Shown here: positions 8,559 to 15,887 of the stretch, piece by piece | Numbering within the stretch: position 1 is the first letter of the stretch | Layout: each line of letters opens with the position of its first letter | DNA from: an uncultured Lachnospiraceae bacterium | GTDB lineage: Bacteria > Bacillota > Clostridia > Lachnospirales > Lachnospiraceae | Direction of reading: 5' to 3' | Assembly: GCA_900548905.1 (NCBI GenBank) | Contig: URMK01000001.1 | Span: forward strand, 186,001-250,000 | Length of the DNA: 64,000 bases | Notes under the pieces: generated by a model | What the model saw: the letters and a program-made list of their open reading frames with translations, nothing else | Database searches by the model: none | Told to the model about the DNA's origin: nothing | Position numbers and translations under genes: made by a program

Positions 8559-8821
8559 AAAAAGGAACTACATGGTTATTCCGGGTATTACTGGCGTTCA
8601 GTGTGCTTGGACTTATCGTAAGCGGAATCGGCTGTTGGAAGAAAGCGGCCGCCGTTTCCATAATCGGCGGGGCTGACGGCCCCACCAGTATTTTTATTGC
8701 AGGAAAAATCAACAGCACACCGGTTTATGTTGTCACGGCATTATTTATCCTGGCAGCAGCAGTAACAGGGCTGATAATTCGAAAGCAGAATAAGAAAAAG
8801 GGCGGCGGCCCGGAGAAATAA
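8555..8821 (+). CDS. Small membrane protein with OadB-like GGADGPT motif
   Basis: An 88-aa protein with two membrane segments (about residues 9-27 and 57-77) and a basic C-terminal tail (NKKKGGG). Between the membrane segments is AVSIIGGADGPTSIFIAGK (about residues 33-51). From memory this matches a conserved motif of the beta subunit of Na+-translocating decarboxylases such as OadB, where the Asp takes part in Na+ transport. The protein is far too short to be a decarboxylase subunit, which has some 370-430 residues. It overlaps the quinone-reductase-like gene by ATGA and has AAGGAG 7 bases before the start. Function is unknown. Confidence 0.6.
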   Translation: MKKGTTWLFRVLLAFSVLGLIVSGIGCWKKAAAVSIIGGADGPTSIFIAGKINSTPVYVVTALFILAAAVTGLIIRKQNKKKGGGPEK

Positions 8822-8846
8822 ACGAAAGGATCTGCAGCTGACAGGA

Positions 8847-10145
8847 TTATGTTTCTTCTATATTTACGATCCGTGTGTATCTTCTGAGAGGGTACTGGCC
8901 GTCATGGGCTTCTCCGCAGAACTCCTCCGACATGGTCCCTGCCCGGGTAATGCGCACCACACCGGAACGGGCCAGCAGACGGGTAAGATCCTCGCGCTCT
9001 TCGTCAGGACAGATCAGCCCGGCAGTCTGCAAATATCCTTTTTTTCTGCGCAGGACAGTAATGATATTTTCCTTTGGCAGCCTTTTTACATAGCAGTTTC
9101 CAAACATATAGGAAAGCGCCAGTTCGCTGTCCCGGCAGGCGGTGAGACAGCAGCCGGTTCCCCGGAATTCTTCCGGCGCTGCTTCTGCTGTGCCTCTAAG
9201 GATTTTTTCCAGCGTGTCATGGTATTTCATAAGTGTTATTTCCGCAGCACCGCCCAGGTCGGAAGGCGGATCCCTCAGGACAGCCTCATCCAGGATGGGC
9301 AGAAATTCCCTGCAGAAATTATACAGATCGTCAAGGCTATGTGTGTCTAAATAGATAGTCTGGCAGGAACTGCATAAAAGCTGTCTGGTGGATGCTATAT
9401 GAAGGGCCAGCTCTTTCAGCTCATGCTCTTTATTTTGGCAGCCGGATAGATAGGCAAATCCCAGCTTATGTCCCCATTCGATTAATCTGGTCCCCACCGG
9501 AGCGAACTGTCTGACCGCAGAAACCGCCGCGTCTCCTCCCCAGACCACGATACCGTCCGCCATAACCGCCATTTTTTTCAGCGCAGCCAAATCGGCAGAA
9601 GGGGTATCGAATACATAGATGAAGTCGGAGAGTGCAGGCTCTATTTCAAGCAGGCTTGTAATAAGCATTAGAGTGAGGCCGTTGTCTGCCTGAGGGAGCT
9701 TAACTATATTTATATTTCCGGTCAGCAGCCCTTCCGCGAGGCTGAAGGCCGGCAGGCCGTCTATATTTCCTGCGGCGATGTGCAGCAGTGTCCCAAGCGG
9801 CATGGCGCGCACACAGATGCTTTTCTGGTTATGGGGCGGTTTGGTACGATAAGGCGTAAAGAATCCCTCCCCCAATTCCGTGCTCAGCTTATACTCTATA
9901 TATTCGCGGCTGAGCATCACGGCGGCAAGCTCCTTGTACCGAACGGCCCCGTCAGGGGAAAGATCCGCGATTCTCTCATCAAACGCCCCGGCTGCGATAC
10001 GTTTGCTGAGAAAATCAACAGCGGCGACAACCGTTTCCGCAGACAGTGTTTTCTCCGCTAACGTATGATTGATTTCTTCTTCCATGGCGGACAGGATACG
10101 ATCCTGTTCCTTGGAATCATAAAGTTTTCCTTTTGCCAGTATCAT
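8847..10145 (-). CDS. luxC: Acyl-CoA reductase, LuxC family
   Basis: A 432-aa protein of the LuxC family, which reduces activated fatty acyl groups to aldehydes with NADPH. Visible features are the cofactor region HIAAGNIDGLPAFSLAEGLL near 122-141 and the Cys-containing segment ASTRQLLCSSCQ near 251-262, where Cys258 matches the acylated cysteine of the family. It lies 24 bases downstream of the LuxE-like gene on the same strand, so the two form an operon. A GGAG site precedes the ATG. No luciferase subunits or acyltransferase (luxABD) are present, so light production is not implied. Function is inferred from family. Confidence 0.8.
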   Translation of the reverse strand: MILAKGKLYDSKEQDRILSAMEEEINHTLAEKTLSAETVVAAVDFLSKRIAAGAFDERIADLSPDGAVRYKELAAVMLSREYIEYKLSTELGEGFFTPYRTKPPHNQKSICVRAMPLGTLLHIAAGNIDGLPAFSLAEGLLTGNINIVKLPQADNGLTLMLITSLLEIEPALSDFIYVFDTPSADLAALKKMAVMADGIVVWGGDAAVSAVRQFAPVGTRLIEWGHKLGFAYLSGCQNKEHELKELALHIASTRQLLCSSCQTIYLDTHSLDDLYNFCREFLPILDEAVLRDPPSDLGGAAEITLMKYHDTLEKILRGTAEAAPEEFRGTGCCLTACRDSELALSYMFGNCYVKRLPKENIITVLRRKKGYLQTAGLICPDEEREDLTRLLARSGVVRITRAGTMSEEFCGEAHDGQYPLRRYTRIVNIEET

Positions 10146-10169
10146 AGTGTTATCTCCGATTTGCCAGAA

Positions 10170-11300
10170 TTATAAAGTTCTCTCTGCTATGAGATCCGCC
10201 GCTCCGGCGGCGCAGGTTTTAATATCCTTCAGCCCCACGCGACCGATTACTTCCAGATAAGGAGAGGCAATCTTACAGCCGCATTTGCTGCTATCGTGCA
10301 GCACACCCAAATCATCCGTCATGACGCTGAGAATGGGGGTGGCTTTTATCATGGGCGTTATCAGATTAATAAGCCCTGTCTTTCCCGGTTCGAGTGGACG
10401 GAGGGTATGAACATCCCTGATAATGACCCGGCTGTAAGCAGGTACATGGAAGTGATGGTTCGGGCAGTCACAATAAAGGATAGGATGCTCCGCCGCACCG
10501 AAAAATTCCACAATATCTTCCTCGCCGATTCCCAGAACCTTATCGGCCAGCTCATAAAATGTTTTCTTATCCACCTGCTGGGTATAAAACTGTTTCCAGC
10601 CGCCTCCCAGCATGATTTTGGAACCTTTTTTCAGCTTTATGCGGATCCCTCGTTCCTCCATCATCTGAAGCGCAAAATAGGTATAGGAAGGGAATCCCAT
10701 AAAACGCAGGGGAAAACGGGAATGCCCATACTTTTGTATAGCGCTGATCATGGCTTCCAGATCCGGGACATACGTGCCGTTTTGGTAGGTCAGAGCAAAA
10801 GAACGGCTTAAAGCAGGCGCAAACAGAGTCGCCCCGAAGGCTGTTTTGGTAACTGCCGTCCGGTTTCCTTTATGAGGTTTATAACCGAAAACAACATAGT
10901 GACAGGGCATTAAGGAAAAAAGGCCTCGGAGCCTGCCGATTTTCAAGACCATTTTCAGAGCGCATAATAAACCGCCTGCATCATAACCGATTTCACTGAA
11001 AACGCCTTTGGTGCCGGAGGAGGTAGCCCGTATAAGCATTTTCCGGGTGGGAACGGAAAATAATTTATGGTGCTTGAAAAGTAAGGTTGGTAATACGGGG
11101 ATTTCAGCAATGTCCTCATAACGGCAAAGCGATTCCGGGCTTATTCCGTAGAAATCCAGGATAGCACGGTATTCTTTGCAGTTATCATATTGGAACCGAC
11201 AGTTCTCCTTTACCGCACGGAAGAAAAGTCCGTTTGTTGTTTCCGTATCGAATGGATTCCGGGTACGGAATAATTTGGATCGATATTTTATAGGAAGCAC
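10170..11300 (-). CDS. luxE: Acyl-protein synthetase, LuxE family
   Basis: A protein of about 373-376 aa in the LuxE family. LuxE activates a fatty acid as acyl-AMP, holds the acyl group on a C-terminal cysteine, and passes it to LuxC. Visible are the AMP-binding motif ATSSGTKG (about 91-98) and the C-terminal IGRVGLKDIKTCAAG, with the cysteine near 363. The open frame begins at a GTG (11298-11300) that is itself part of the AAGGAGGTG Shine-Dalgarno. The only codon at a normal distance is ATA at 11289-11291, so the true start may be a rare AUA. It is first in the luxE-luxC operon. Confidence 0.78.
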   Translation of the reverse strand: MLPIKYRSKLFRTRNPFDTETTNGLFFRAVKENCRFQYDNCKEYRAILDFYGISPESLCRYEDIAEIPVLPTLLFKHHKLFSVPTRKMLIRATSSGTKGVFSEIGYDAGGLLCALKMVLKIGRLRGLFSLMPCHYVVFGYKPHKGNRTAVTKTAFGATLFAPALSRSFALTYQNGTYVPDLEAMISAIQKYGHSRFPLRFMGFPSYTYFALQMMEERGIRIKLKKGSKIMLGGGWKQFYTQQVDKKTFYELADKVLGIGEEDIVEFFGAAEHPILYCDCPNHHFHVPAYSRVIIRDVHTLRPLEPGKTGLINLITPMIKATPILSVMTDDLGVLHDSSKCGCKIASPYLEVIGRVGLKDIKTCAAGAADLIAERTL

Positions 11301-11616
11301 CTCCTTTATGGGAACGGTTTATGCCAATGGGGTTCCGGGATATTTTATCCTATTATCCCCCGGTTATCTAATTCCCATATATTTCAGTTCCGGCAGCCAA
11401 TCTATAATTTTCACAGGAAAAGCCCCTCTTTTGTTTTATTGTACCATGCCATTGCCCGGAACGCTATTTCCTTTTACAAAGAGCTGCTTATGGGGAAAGT
11501 GAGTAAGGATAAAGGAGTCTGCAATACCTGCTGCCTTTAAGTATCGGATTGCGGCCGCGGCATCTTTCCTGTATGATAAGAACAGAGAATAAGACTGACG
11601 AGAAAAGAGGGAGACT
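11301..11616. promoter_or_regulatory. Divergent intergenic region, luxE / VOC gene
   Basis: This 316-base stretch has no convincing gene; a 108-codon open frame crossing it starts inside luxE and lacks a ribosome site. On the + strand TTGCGG (11549-11554), a 17-base spacer and TATGAT (11572-11577) form a plausible sigma-A promoter for the VOC-methyltransferase-GNAT run. On the - strand TACAAT (complement of 11438-11443) could be a -10 for luxE, but its -35 is poor. No strong inverted repeat or riboswitch was recognised. Confidence 0.5.
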
Positions 11617-11982
11617 ATGAATTGTACTATCCGTTCTTTATACCTGTGTGTACGTGATATGGAGAGAGCTGTCCGGTTTTATGAAGATTTTCTGGAAAGG
11701 CCGGTGACCTGCAAGGATGAGCTGTACAGTGTTTTTGATATAAGCGGTTTCCGATTGGGACTTTTCGCCTATGAAAAGGCAGGAGAAAACCACATCTTCG
11801 GCAGTAACTGCCTGCCGAGCCTGGAAGTGGACAGCCTGGAGATCCTGAAGAAGAAGCTGGAAGGCCGGAAGGTGGTTTTTGCATGCAGGAAAATAGGAAC
11901 AAACTGGGTGTCGGAGTTTGCGGACAGCGAGGGGAACCCTATCGAACTGACCGCGCCGGTAAGGGAGGGGGATGCTTTATGA
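11617..11982 (+). CDS. VOC/glyoxalase-family protein
   Basis: A 121-aa protein with vicinal-oxygen-chelate repeats. It opens IRSLYLCVRDMERAVRFYEDFLERPV, and its second half has FADSEGNPIEL near the C-terminus, the usual site of the second-module metal ligand Glu. Members include glyoxalases, dioxygenases and antibiotic-binding proteins, so the substrate is open. AGAGGGAG precedes the ATG. Its stop overlaps the methyltransferase start (ATGA), so they are translationally coupled. Confidence 0.75.
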   Translation: MNCTIRSLYLCVRDMERAVRFYEDFLERPVTCKDELYSVFDISGFRLGLFAYEKAGENHIFGSNCLPSLEVDSLEILKKKLEGRKVVFACRKIGTNWVSEFADSEGNPIELTAPVREGDAL

Positions 11983-12770
11983 TTACCGATAAGAGGATTG
12001 ACGGGGGAAAGGGCTTTGACTGGGGGAAAACCTCCGGGGATTACGCAAAATATAGGGATATTTATCCGTCGGAATTCTATCAGAAAATTTTAGATGCGGG
12101 GCTTTGTACCAAAGGGCAGCAGGTTCTGGATGTGGGGACGGGAACCGGTGTGCTTCCCCGGTACCTCTATCCTTATGGAGCCGAATTTACGGGAATGGAT
12201 ATTTCAGAGAACCAGATAGTAACAGCTGTAAAGCTGGCAGAGGAAGCTGGTATGGATATCCGGTTCCTGGGCGGGCCTGCGGAACAGATGGATTTTCCGG
12301 AAGGAAGCTTTGATGTGGTAACGGCCTGCCAGTGTTATTTTTATTTTGACCATTCGCGTATGGCACCGGCGCTTAACAGGGTGCTGAAACCGTCCGGCCG
12401 TTTTGTTATTTTGTATATGGCCTGGCTGCCTCTGGAGGATCCCATAGCCGGGGCCAGCGAGGAATTGGTGCTCGCCTATAATCCGTCCTGGACGGGAAAA
12501 GGAGAAACAAGGCATTTAATTACGGTACCGGAGGCGTATCTCGATTATTTTACAGTGGAAAGCAACGAAATCTATGATCTGCAGATTCCCTTTACCAGGG
12601 AGAGCTGGGATGGGCGTATCCGGGCCTGCCGCGGGATAGGAGCCTCCCTTTCGTTCGAAGAAGTGGAGGCTTTTACAGAAGAACACCGCCGCCTGTTGGA
12701 GGCAGCAGCCCCGGAGGAGTTTACGATCCGGCATTATGCTGGGATGGCTGTTTTGAAGAAAAAGGGTTAG
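11979..12770 (+). CDS. Class I SAM-dependent methyltransferase
   Basis: A 263-aa protein with the SAM-binding motif VLDVGTGTGVLPRYL (about 48-62), the acidic residue at the end of strand 2 in FTGMDISENQ, and motif IV-like FDVVTACQCYFYFD. It matches UbiE/Methyltransf_11-type small-molecule methyltransferases. The start was placed at 11979, where AAGGGAGGGG lies upstream and ATG overlaps the VOC stop. The acceptor is unknown. The C-terminal 80 residues follow the catalytic fold and may form the substrate lid. Confidence 0.78.
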   Translation: MITDKRIDGGKGFDWGKTSGDYAKYRDIYPSEFYQKILDAGLCTKGQQVLDVGTGTGVLPRYLYPYGAEFTGMDISENQIVTAVKLAEEAGMDIRFLGGPAEQMDFPEGSFDVVTACQCYFYFDHSRMAPALNRVLKPSGRFVILYMAWLPLEDPIAGASEELVLAYNPSWTGKGETRHLITVPEAYLDYFTVESNEIYDLQIPFTRESWDGRIRACRGIGASLSFEEVEAFTEEHRRLLEAAAPEEFTIRHYAGMAVLKKKG

Positions 12771-12793
12771 GCGGTACAACGGGGGAGGTCACT

Positions 12794-13252
12794 ATGTATC
12801 AATATTATAAGGGAGTGCTTATCCGGGAAGGAACAGAAGGCGTTGCTTCCCGGCAATTGAGAGAGCTATACGAAAAAACAGGCTGGTGCAGTCTTGGAAT
12901 GCCGCAGTGGCAAAATGAAAAATTCACCGTTGCTCTCCGCAATTCGGCATGGGCATTTACCGTATGGGATAAAGAAATACTTGCGGGAATGGTCAGGGTG
13001 GTTTCGGATAAGGTGATGGTGGCTTCCCTGCAGGATTTAATGCTGCTTCCGGAATATAGAAATAAGGGAATCGGAAGATTTCTGGTATCCTTATGTCTGC
13101 AGAAACTTCCGGATGGGGAATGGTCGGCAAGGACAACGCCGGAAAACTATGACTTCTATATAAAATGCGGTTTCGCCATGCCGGACAGCAATCATGCGGT
13201 AATGGAGTATAACGGCTATATGCTGGCCCGCCTCAGGGGTGACAGGCCATAG
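12794..13252 (+). CDS. GNAT-family N-acetyltransferase
   Basis: A 152-aa acetyltransferase with the acetyl-CoA motif A region LQDLMLLPEYRNKGIGRFLV (about 78-97), containing the RNKGIG pyrophosphate-binding loop, and motif B in YDFYIKCGF. GGGGGAGG lies 8 bases upstream of the ATG. It is 14 bases ahead of a second GNAT gene, so the two are likely co-transcribed. Substrate unknown. Confidence 0.75.
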   Translation: MYQYYKGVLIREGTEGVASRQLRELYEKTGWCSLGMPQWQNEKFTVALRNSAWAFTVWDKEILAGMVRVVSDKVMVASLQDLMLLPEYRNKGIGRFLVSLCLQKLPDGEWSARTTPENYDFYIKCGFAMPDSNHAVMEYNGYMLARLRGDRP

Positions 13253-13266
13253 CGGAGGGGGAAGAG

Positions 13267-14043
13267 ATGACCAGGGAAGATATCATGCGTGCAGCCTGGA
13301 AACAGTCTGCCATAGATGCCAACTGCCGCCCGGAGGATTTTTGCAGCAGCCAAAACCGGGTGGTAGTATCTGAAGCGAACGGGAAGGCAAGAAAATACCT
13401 GGAGCTTCCGGCTTATTGTATGCTGGTTTCCTACGGCAGTAATATTGTGGCTTCGGTGGATGCGGCGATAACCGGAGAAGTGAAAGAATATTTGGAACGT
13501 TTTCAAGCAGGACACTGCTTCGGAACCCCCAATATATATCTTCTTAATGAACTGTTTGCTAGGGATAACAGGCAAATCTGTTTTATGGCGGAATATTTTC
13601 TGCCTGATAGGGAACGGCTCCGGGCGCTTCCCTGCGGCTATGAAATAAAAATCCTTTATCCCCGGGATTTGCATCCGTTCTATCTGCCGCAGTGGGACAA
13701 TGCACTGAGCCGCAGCCGGAAAGAGCTGGATGTTTTGGCCGCAGGCGCTTTTTACGGGACGAAGCTGGTGGGTCTGGCAGGCTGTTCCGCGGACTGTGAT
13801 TCCATGTGGCAGATAGGTGTGGATGTGCTACCGCAATACAGAAGGCAGGGGATTGCGGCGGCCCTTACCAGCCGTCTAGCATTGGAATGCCTGGACAGAG
13901 GAAAGGTTCCTTTTTATTGTGCTGCCTGGGCAAACCTGCCATCGGTGCGAAATGCAATCCGCAGCGGGTTCGGGCCTGCCTGGGCGGAAGTGGATGCCAG
14001 GCCCGCCGCTTTTATAAAAGAAATAAACGGAGAGGCCCTTTGA
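13267..14043 (+). CDS. GNAT-family N-acetyltransferase with N-terminal extension
   Basis: A 258-aa protein. The C-terminal third carries the GNAT core: IGVDVLPQYRRQGIAAALTSRLA (about 185-206) and a later strand FYCAAWANLPSVRNAIRSGF. The first 150 residues are not a second clear GNAT domain; they resemble the N-terminal half of larger Firmicute GNATs. GGAGGGGGAA precedes the start. The 3' end, including the stop codon, forms part of an intrinsic terminator. Confidence 0.68.
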   Translation: MTREDIMRAAWKQSAIDANCRPEDFCSSQNRVVVSEANGKARKYLELPAYCMLVSYGSNIVASVDAAITGEVKEYLERFQAGHCFGTPNIYLLNELFARDNRQICFMAEYFLPDRERLRALPCGYEIKILYPRDLHPFYLPQWDNALSRSRKELDVLAAGAFYGTKLVGLAGCSADCDSMWQIGVDVLPQYRRQGIAAALTSRLALECLDRGKVPFYCAAWANLPSVRNAIRSGFGPAWAEVDARPAAFIKEINGEAL

Positions 14044-14060
14044 AGGCATCTCCGTTTGTT
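14027..14060. terminator. Bidirectional intrinsic terminator overlapping the GNAT stop
   Basis: Arms 14027-14037 and 14045-14055 pair over 11 positions with one mismatch around a 7-base loop that contains part of the TGA stop. A short T-rich run follows on the + strand, and the opposite strand has a longer T-rich tail. It probably ends both the GNAT transcript and the converging cfa transcript. Confidence 0.65.
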
Positions 14061-14094
14061 ATCAGACGGTCAGCGGGATAAAACGGAAGCATAC

Positions 14095-14126
14095 CAGTAC
14101 CATCTTATATATCAGTACCATCTTAT
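14095..14126. repeat. 18-bp-period duplication at the 3' end of cfa
   Basis: The 14-base word CAGTACCATCTTAT occurs at 14095-14108 and again at 14113-14126. The second copy encodes the last codons and stop of cfa on the - strand; the first lies just outside it. This looks like a recent slippage duplication. Confidence 0.7.
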
Positions 14127-15275
14127 CATAGGAAGCTCATTGTTTATCCCTTTCGTCATAAGTATCTGATGCAGATCGATAATGCCGTTGTGGAAGGTTG
14201 CCGCGCAGGAAGCCAGATACAGGTGCCACATCCGCACAAATTTTTCGTCGAACATCGCTTTAACCCGATCCAGGTTAGCCAGATAATTATCCTGCCAGCA
14301 AAGAAGGGTGCGGTTATAGTGGAGTCTCAGGTTTTCTACATCCAATGTATGGAACTGTTCTTCTGCCATAAAGGAAAGCATTTCCCGCAGGCTGGGTATC
14401 ATGCCGCCGGGGAAAATATACCGTTTGATCCAGGCATCCCCGGGATACTCCTTCAGTGCGCTTATAAAATGGAGAAGGAACAGGCCGCCGGGTTTCATGA
14501 CCTGGTTGACGCAATGGAGGAATACCGGGTAGTTTTCCCGTCCCACATGTTCTGCCATGCCTACGCTCACCACCCGGTCAAAGGTCAGACGGGATTTGGG
14601 GAGATCACGGTAGTCCATCAGCTTCACCGTCAGATAATCCTCCAGCCCTTCTTTGGTAATACGCTCCTGGCATTCTTTGTACTGTTCCTGGCTTAAGGTG
14701 ATTCCTGTGCCCTTTATCTTATACTTTTTGGCGGCTTCTATCAGCAGAAAACCCCATCCGCAGCCCACATCCAGCAGAGTCATGCCTTCCTTCAGATACA
14801 GCTTCTTCAGGATGTAATCCACTTTGTTTACCTGAGCCTGATACAGTGTGTCATCTTCATGCAGAAAATACCCGCAGGAATAACTCATGGTTTCATCCAG
14901 CCACAGCTTATAGAAATCATTTCCGATATCATAATGGCTGCTTACCTCCTTCTGCTGGTTTTTCTTTGCTGTGGAGGTAAATATCAGTTTTTTCAGCGCG
15001 TTGTGATCCGTAGAGAATTTACCCATCTGTCCCAAAAAATGATCCAGGGCATAATACAAGTCCCCTTCAATTTCCAAATCATTATTCATGTATGCCTCCC
15101 CTAAAGCCAGAGAAGTGCTTGTCGCTAAATCGGAAAGCGGAATGTCTTTATGAAACGTAACAACAAAGGCAGGTTTCCCTTCTCCGATGAGATGTTCCTT
15201 TCCATCCATTTTTACCAGAAACGGATAATCTTCAAACTTTTTTAAAAATTGCAGCGTTACTTGTTCTTCCAGCAT
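14112..15275 (-). CDS. cfa: Cyclopropane-fatty-acyl-phospholipid synthase
   Basis: A 387-aa methyltransferase that adds a methylene bridge from SAM to unsaturated acyl chains of membrane phospholipids. The N-terminal domain covers about residues 1-105. The SAM fold then begins after SSHYDIGNDFYKLWLD, a hallmark of the family, with LLDVGCGWGFLLIEAAKKY (about 167-185), GITLSQEQ and VSVGMAEHVGRENY. Length is typical. AGGAGG lies 7 bases before the ATG. It is divergent from the blaI-type operon and convergent with the GNAT gene. An 18-bp tandem duplication of its last codons lies just past the stop. Confidence 0.92.
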   Translation of the reverse strand: MLEEQVTLQFLKKFEDYPFLVKMDGKEHLIGEGKPAFVVTFHKDIPLSDLATSTSLALGEAYMNNDLEIEGDLYYALDHFLGQMGKFSTDHNALKKLIFTSTAKKNQQKEVSSHYDIGNDFYKLWLDETMSYSCGYFLHEDDTLYQAQVNKVDYILKKLYLKEGMTLLDVGCGWGFLLIEAAKKYKIKGTGITLSQEQYKECQERITKEGLEDYLTVKLMDYRDLPKSRLTFDRVVSVGMAEHVGRENYPVFLHCVNQVMKPGGLFLLHFISALKEYPGDAWIKRYIFPGGMIPSLREMLSFMAEEQFHTLDVENLRLHYNRTLLCWQDNYLANLDRVKAMFDEKFVRMWHLYLASCAATFHNGIIDLHQILMTKGINNELPMIRWY

Positions 15276-15417
15276 AGTGTATCCTCCTAGACATAATTTC
15301 TTTTTCTATAGTATTCCCATGGTTACCCAGGTATAACGCCTTTTCTCTTTTGTAAGACAGGGAGGAGCGTTGAGCCGTGAGGAGCAGTGAAATTATGAGA
15401 CAAATGTAAAAAAACAT

Positions 15418-15444
15418 TTGACAATTGGGATTGTTTGTTATACC
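15418..15444 (+). promoter_or_regulatory. Candidate promoter of the blaI-like operon
   Basis: TTGACA (15418-15423) is followed 15 bases later by TATACC (15439-15444), a short spacer. The -35 sits at the right side of a 7-bp inverted repeat, CAAATGT (15401-15407) and ACATTTG (15414-15420). A large palindrome lies just downstream, which fits a repressor-controlled promoter. Confidence 0.5.
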
Positions 15445-15445
15445 C

Positions 15446-15471
15446 TTAAATTAGACAATTGACTAATTTAA
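15446..15471. promoter_or_regulatory. 26-bp palindromic operator, likely BlaI-type
   Basis: Arms TTAAATTAG (15446-15454) and CTAATTTAA (15463-15471) are perfect inverted copies, and the centre contains the palindrome CAATTG, so only two of 26 positions break symmetry. It lies between the candidate promoter and the ribosome site of the BlaI-family gene. BlaI/MecI dimers bind such dyads and block their own operon. That the gene's own product binds here is inference. Confidence 0.65.
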
Positions 15472-15488
15472 AACGGAGGGGAATTGCC

Positions 15489-15887
15489 ATGAAAAAACTG
15501 CCGGATGCGGAGCTGGAGCTGATGATGATTATATGGGATGCCGGGGAACCGGTTACCAGAATGGAAATCGAAGAAAAGATGGATGAAGGCAGGGAAGTGC
15601 TTCCCAGTACGATCCTGTCCCTGTTATCACGCCTGGAGGAAAGAGGCTTTGTCGAACGGGAGAAGAGAGGCAAAATCAATTATTACAGTGCCCGGGTGGA
15701 AAAAGATCCCTATTTGAAGGAAACCGGGCGGAACATATTAAAAAGAATGTTTGGGGGATCTATATCTAATTTTGCAACGGCTCTTTATGACGGAGAGGAA
15801 TTGAGTGATGAGGATATCGCCTGCCTGCAGGACTTTATAGACAGTAAAACCAGGAAGCATACGCCATCCGGAGGAACTAAAAGATGA
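15489..15887 (+). CDS. BlaI/MecI/CopY-family repressor
   Basis: A 132-aa winged-helix protein: MKKLPDAELELMMIIWDAGEPVT is the family's opening, followed by STILSLLSRLEERGFVEREKRGK as the recognition helix and wing. BlaI proteins dimerise through the C-terminal part and are cleaved when a BlaR1-type sensor fires. The start at 15489 follows CGGAGGGG; an upstream in-frame ATG at 15459 lies in the operator. It overlaps the M56 sensor gene by 4 bases (ATGA), the classic blaI-blaR arrangement. No beta-lactamase is adjacent. Confidence 0.85.
   Translation: MKKLPDAELELMMIIWDAGEPVTRMEIEEKMDEGREVLPSTILSLLSRLEERGFVEREKRGKINYYSARVEKDPYLKETGRNILKRMFGGSISNFATALYDGEELSDEDIACLQDFIDSKTRKHTPSGGTKR

Noticed and set aside
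8847..11300. Bioluminescence operon
   Set aside because: Only luxC and luxE homologues are present; luxA, luxB and luxD are absent.
11176..11502. A 108-codon open frame across the luxE upstream region
   Set aside because: It starts inside luxE on the other strand and shows no ribosome site or domain.
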